A stretch of 64,000 bases of DNA, taken from Aselliscus stoliczkanus (taxonomy: Eukaryota; Chordata; Mammalia; Chiroptera; Hipposideridae). Under the pieces are notes generated by a model. That model had not been told where the DNA came from. It searched no databases and was given only the letters and a program-made list of their open reading frames with translations. Where the stretch lies: assembly GCA_033961575.1 (NCBI GenBank), contig CM066734.1, positions 84,404,501-84,468,500 on the forward strand, in the 5' to 3' direction. The stretch's first letter is position 1; the number at the start of each line of letters is the position of its first letter. A program made the translations under genes and the position numbers. This document shows positions 59,235-64,000 of the stretch, in pieces.

Positions 59235-59391
59235 CTTGCATTCCAGCAGGTCCAAAGTCTTGCCTGGTTAAGAAAATTGCATGATCATGGTGTTCAGCGT
59301 GGTTGGAATCAGATTTTTGTTGTTGGCAAGCCCAGCGACATACATTCTCCAAGCTTCTGGATGGGTTTCCCCGTTCTATGAGGCTGATGGA
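59235..59391 (-). CDS. ADAMTS3: ADAMTS3 exon: protease domain
   Basis: Acceptor CCCTCTCAG|TCCATC, donor CAAG|GTATTT; 157 nt. Encodes [20 protein letters not shown], then [28 protein letters not shown]. Near-identical to my memory of human ADAMTS3, with changes such as ACQQQ for ASQQQ, an extra cysteine. Confidence 0.97.
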
Positions 59392-59700
59392 CTGAGAGGG
59401 AACAATATGTGGCAGAAGTACATGACATTTTCCCAAAGAGATTTGGGATTACCGTTTTTAAATAATGTTCGATAATATTATTTGGGGCTTATTAGATATC
59501 TACTTTCATTTAGGAATTCTAAATGCCCTTGAAGGATATCTTTCTGATGATCAATGTTACCTGTGTGAAAGGTGACTGGCACCTTTATGGGACTATCTCA
59601 TGGCGACATTTGCTATGATGAGGCAACTCAATGTGAGTCATTTGGTTAAGGATTCTAGTAGTCTAAATATTTCCTATTGCAGTTTAAACTTTTAGTTTCA

Positions 59701-59920
59701 TATACAGAGTGTGCCAAAAAAATGTACACACATTTTAAGAAAGGAAAAAACTGTATTAAAATTATGTTGATACCAACCACTTTGAGCATCTCTTGTAATT
59801 GCAGACGTCAAACGTGACTTGTATTCATATTTTGTTATTGGTGTATATTGACTATTACAATTTTAATACAGTTTTTTCCTTTCTTAAAATGTGTATACTT
59901 TTTATGGCACCTTTTGTATA
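59701..59920. mobile_element. Palindromic mariner-type MITE
   Basis: Two 60-bp arms are near-perfect inverted repeats. The left arm runs 59703-59763 (TACAGAGTGTGCCA..., ending CTGTATTAAAATT). The right arm, about 59859-59918, is its reverse complement with few changes. The loop is about 95 bp. Dinucleotide TA flanks both ends (59701-59702 and 59919-59920), the mariner/Tc1 target. No coding capacity. Confidence 0.9.
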
Positions 59921-61034
59921 TTAAGAATTAAAAATAGAGGGAAAGATTCTAGCATAAGACTTTTATCCTGAGCTGTTAAAGTGAAAGCTCTTCAGTTAAG
60001 ATTTTTTTGGGGTGTCCAGAATTAATCAACATATAGGAAGAATATAAGTTCTTCAGTGAACTGGCAAAGCTGGTAAAAATCTTTATTTATGGGAGTGGTC
60101 AATTTACATACAGGTAATCCTCACAGGGGAAAAAAAACAACTTCCCTTTTTTAACCTCACAGCAATGAAGAGGGGTGTACACTTAATCTTGCAGTTCCAG
60201 TAGATGCACTGAAGTTCTTTGGAATGTTGCTTTTATCATATTATGGTCAGGAGTTAAAAGTTCAGAGGGAGAGGGGCCATCCTTCAAGAACGCAGGAGCC
60301 ACACTTCCCAGAGTAGTTCTGATAGAATAAGAAATTGAACTTGCAACCCAAAATTAGTCCCTACTTGGCTGACAGGCTGAGGGTTTTGTTATATTTCAGC
60401 AAATGTTATTATCAGTGTTTACATTCTTAATAAAATTAGCTTGGTTTGTTATATGCTGATCACATATTTCTCCAAACAAATGGTTTAACAACCGATTGAA
60501 GACTGTTAACGTCTCCAGCTGGAGTTGACTTGTATTCAGTGTTAATGACACAAACCTGGTCAGGTAAATGGAATAAACTAAAGATCAATGACACCCTTTC
60601 ATCAGAAAATGGTTAAGTGGATGTTAAATACCTAATGAAATGCAAACACATAGATTTCTCCTATTTGCCAAATATTTCATTAGTATTTCATAACCAGGAG
60701 GATTTAATTATTGGGGGGGGGTTAGCATATAATTTTAAACATCAAGACCATTTCCAAGCTAGTCACTTCCCCGATTTTTACACCTCAAAGAGAGAAACCA
60801 TTTCATCCCTTTCACTATATCCAAGGACAGGAACACATCTAGTGTCATTTTAAAGCCACTAAAGTTAGTTACATTAAATGAAATGCCGACTGTGCATATT
60901 TACCTAACTTTTAATTTTCAAAAGGACCAAAGCTCTTTTAAATGAAAATATTCACTGTGTGCTTCACTTTTCTTAAGTAGAAGTATATACATGTAAAATA
61001 TTGTTTTTAATAAATCATGAGAGGGCAAAGGTCT

Positions 61035-61135
61035 CTGTTATTTTCCTTCCCTGGTATATTTCAAGCACCTAGAAATCATCTGACACACAGTAGGTACTCA
61101 ATATAGATGTTTTGAATGAATAAATGAATCATAAA
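61035..61135 (+). repeat. L2 LINE 3' end
   Basis: 'tgttattttccttccctgg', 'caagcacctagaaatcatct', 'acacacagtaggtactcaat' and 'gttttgaatgaataaatgaa' match the L2 3' terminus. Confidence 0.75.
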
Positions 61136-61471
61136 TTTACTAATAATGATAGACTAAGGAAATTCTCTTTCCTCACAATAGAATCCATTTATTTTCACTC
61201 ATATAGTCATTCTTGAAGTCTGGATAACAGTCTCCAACTCCGTTAGACAGAGATAAACAAAGTGAATGGTACCAGGACAAAAATTATTCATTATCTAATC
61301 AGATTTGGAGATCTCCACTCATTGTGGCAGTTCTCTTCCTCAGTTCTGAGCAACCGCAGTTTATGTGATGCATATCTATGCCACTTGTTAGCTGCAGCTT
61401 CAGCAATTTAATGTGCTGTTTGCTAAGCCAGTCCTTAATTTTCACAGTTCCCATATTTTAAGACAGCTTAC

Positions 61472-61555
61472 CTTTGCGTAACCCAGCATGATCATGCGCA
61501 CCAGGACCACATTTATATGCACTCCTAGGGACTCGTCATGGTAAATTTCATTCAC
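61472..61555 (-). CDS. ADAMTS3: ADAMTS3 exon: protease domain, first visible
   Basis: Acceptor (minus strand) TTTCTAG|GTGAATG, donor GCAAAG|GTAAGC; 84 nt, phase 0 at both ends. Encodes [20 protein letters not shown] and MIMLGYAK, the early beta-sheet part of the catalytic domain. Probably exon 6 of 22, counted back from the last exon. Confidence 0.97.
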
Positions 61556-64000
61556 CTAGAAACAAAGCAGATAATGATTAAAAGAAAGGCACCACAAAGG
61601 GTTTTGTGAAATGCGTGACAATGAAACAGCCATGTAATCACAAGCACTGAAATCAAATCACTTTTTGAAAAATTTAGTTTAAGCTGAACTCTGAAGTTAA
61701 ATCACTTACCTTTAGCTTTGGAGTAATTTTTGGATATGTGAGTTACTGATACTGTAAACTCCAGAGTATCAGGAACATAGAGAACATGCTTTAAAAGGGC
61801 TTCATTGAACTATTATAGTGTTAGAAGGAGTCTACATGTGCTATAATCCATATATAACATTTACCAAAAGCAACCACAAGAAGGTGCTCTGGTGAAGCCG
61901 TGAGTGGGCGCAACCATCTGGAGGAACATAGAGAGTAGGCATTGCTTGCTAGAGCACCCATGTCACCACCATGGGTGGTATGTCTGGTTGCAGGAGCACA
62001 TGCAAGTGAACATGGGTAGGCCCTTCTCAATGCACCCTACCCCCAGGATAGCTGGGGCAAGGATTATTTAAAAGTCCTATAGAATAGAAATCTTCAATAT
62101 CTGACTTACTAATGGGATTGTATGAGTACATATTACATGAATGTCAGTCCTGCATATAGCTCAGAAGGACAAACTTGAGTCACTGCTTCTTTATTTAATT
62201 TTTAAAGATAGGTTGAAATTTCTAAAAATTATTTGGTATACTGTTAAATCATAGATATGAGAATTTAAGCAACCTCAGATGTCATAATATACTTTTATAA
62301 AGACAAACATGAAGACTAGAGATTAGCTGATGCATAAAAACACACAGTAAATTACTGGCAGAAAAGAATCTAAAGTGGACTGTCATTGTATTTTGTGATT
62401 AAGCTAATGCAAAATAAAGAATAAAGAATACTTAGTAAATTCCCAAATGCCAGTGGAAATGGGAATGGGGGAGTTATCCTGCTAGATCACAAAGTTAGTT
62501 GTTCCCAGGAACAGGAAGCCAACATTTGCCACAATAACTAAAAAGGATGGAAAACCAACTACAACTCAAGTTGACATCCAGGAGGTCTGGACAGTAGACA
62601 CAGCAAATTTAAAACCTATAGAAAAAAGATAGACATAATTTCATAGAGGTTTTAAAAAGAACTGTAACTCAAGAATGATAGATGGTACTAAAAAATAAAT
62701 TCATGAATCATAAAATTGTGAAATGCCACACTGATCAAGACAAAGACCAAGAAATCTCAAATGAAATGTCTCAAGCATATAACGGGACTATACAGAACAC
62801 CTTTAAAAACCAAGGCCTTAAATGTAGACTAGAGGTGTACTTACTGAATTTTTAGATGGAACATAAAAGAAAAGAATGACTAAGATGGAGGTAAAAGGTC
62901 TGATTAAGCTATTATGTACTAAAGATGACAACATGTACTTTAACAAGAATAGAACAGATAACAGATGTAGTCGTTTTCAGTGGAAAAACGAATGCATATC
63001 TACACATATTCATTTACAAACGCACACACAAGCATAGAATGGTAAGACCCAATTTACAATAATACCTGTTCAAGACAAGCCAAGGGCTGAAAAAAAATCT
63101 GCAATCAGGTATGCAGGCAGAGAGCTCCTCCCCAAGTTGTCCCACTGTAGGCCAGAGTACCCCTAAAGTATTAACTTCCTTTTGTCTGTGTAGTCCAATA
63201 ATATAAGAGAGGTGTCGACAAACACAAACGTATCCTGAGAAGACCAAAGAGCAAGGAACCTAGAGAATGTGTCACATAAAGAATGTGAGATGCAGTGGCT
63301 AAGAGCCTGACACCAGACCCTGGTCGTCTCAGTGGACATCTTTGTTCAACCCTCATTGCTTGTGTGGTCTTCATCTTTCTGAGCCTCAACCAAATGGCCA
63401 TAATAAGAACATTATGTCAGAGTTAGGGTAAGAATGAAAAGATTTAACTCATGCAAATAAATAGCTCAGAAAATTTTAGTGAGGAGGAGGACATTTAAGA
63501 ACACTAAAGTGTGGGAAGTAGAAAAGAAAAACCTTGAAAGAAGACTTAATAGCTATATGGAAAAGGGATTTGATTTACTCTGTATAGCTACAGAAAATAA
63601 AATTAAAAACGATGGGTTCACACTGTTAAAGGTGTAGGTTTCAGGTCAATAGAAAAAAAATTAAATGCTGTACAAAATGTTGTGATTTCTTATGACCTTT
63701 CTTTTGGTCATGGGCAGGTTCTCATAACTTATTGCTAACTGAAGATGAAATCTCCCCGTTTCTTCTGAATTAATTATCTGATAAGAAATTCCTAACATTA
63801 TAGTTCCAATAAAAAAAGTCTGAAGCCAGGCCTGTCACTAACACATTCAGCCAGAGATTCATGGATATTCCAAGAGATTTTTTCTATGACAGCTGTTTTC
63901 AGTTACCAACATGACTTCATTCAACATGTACTTAGCTAATGTAATTGTAATGTAAATACATTCAACATAAAAAAAGGTTGAAAGCAATGTTAGTAAATAC
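61556..64000 (-). other. ADAMTS3 intron, upstream part
   Basis: At least 2.4 kb. I looked for the preceding protease exon (expected motifs GENDYNIEVLLGVDD) and did not find it, so it lies beyond the window. A MIR-type relic is at 63275-63480. Confidence 0.7.
63275..63480 (+). repeat. MIR-type relic
   Basis: 'gatgcagtggctaagagcc', 'tgtggtcttcatctttctga', 'gcctcaaccaaatggcca' and 'taactcatgcaaataaata' follow MIRb order, weakly. Confidence 0.5.

Larger units (their letters stand above)
59392..61471 (-). other. ADAMTS3 intron with MITE and L2 end
   Basis: 2.1 kb. Holds the palindromic MITE at 59701-59920 and an L2 3' end (61035-61135). The remainder shows nothing recognised. Confidence 0.65.

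Overview
The window is vertebrate nuclear DNA, almost certainly from a placental mammal and most likely a bat. Evidence for a mammal: a long split gene with GT-AG introns, plus MIR, L2, L1 and MaLR LTR relics. Evidence for a bat: tRNA-headed SINEs that begin with GGCCGGCC, the longest of which ends in a tail of the type TGTTCCCC...CAATAAA..TCTTTAAAA, as I recall for chiropteran Ves-type SINEs, and several small mariner/hAT-type DNA transposons. The bat assignment rests on recall of repeat families, not on a search.

One protein gene is present: the 3' three quarters of ADAMTS3 (secreted metalloprotease, procollagen N-propeptidase subfamily), on the minus strand. I could place 17 consecutive coding exons between 61555 and 23069. 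Spliced, they give 2748 nt (915 residues plus stop) with every exon junction in phase and no internal stop. They run from inside the catalytic domain, through the zinc site, disintegrin-like module, TSP1 repeat 1, Cys-rich domain, spacer, TSP1 repeats 2-4 and the PLAC module, to the variable C-terminal tail. The signal peptide, propeptide and start of the protease lie beyond 64000. If the gene has 22 exons as in human, these are exons 6-22.

Region by region. 1-20,900: sequence downstream of ADAMTS3 with no convincing gene. It holds SINEs, L1 pieces, a deleted mariner, a hAT-type MITE with 8-bp target duplications, MIR and L2 relics, one MaLR LTR, and a 3.4-kb L1 with target duplications that kept its 5'UTR, a broken ORF1 and part of the endonuclease but lost the reverse transcriptase. 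About 20,910-23,068: probable ADAMTS3 3'UTR. 23,069-61,555: the 17 exons and their introns. The 7.2-kb intron at 35,823-43,040 carries three LTRs, two of them nested in older L1-type elements, and a SINE that ends about 26 bp from a splice donor. 61,556-64,000: intron upstream of the first visible exon.

I found no operon-like cluster, CRISPR array or new enzyme system. The most interesting material is the mobile-element record: an RT-less L1 with tandem 5'UTR repeats, a SINE inserted in that L1's own target duplication, short and long forms of one SINE family, nested LTRs, and an exon-like segment at 498-610.
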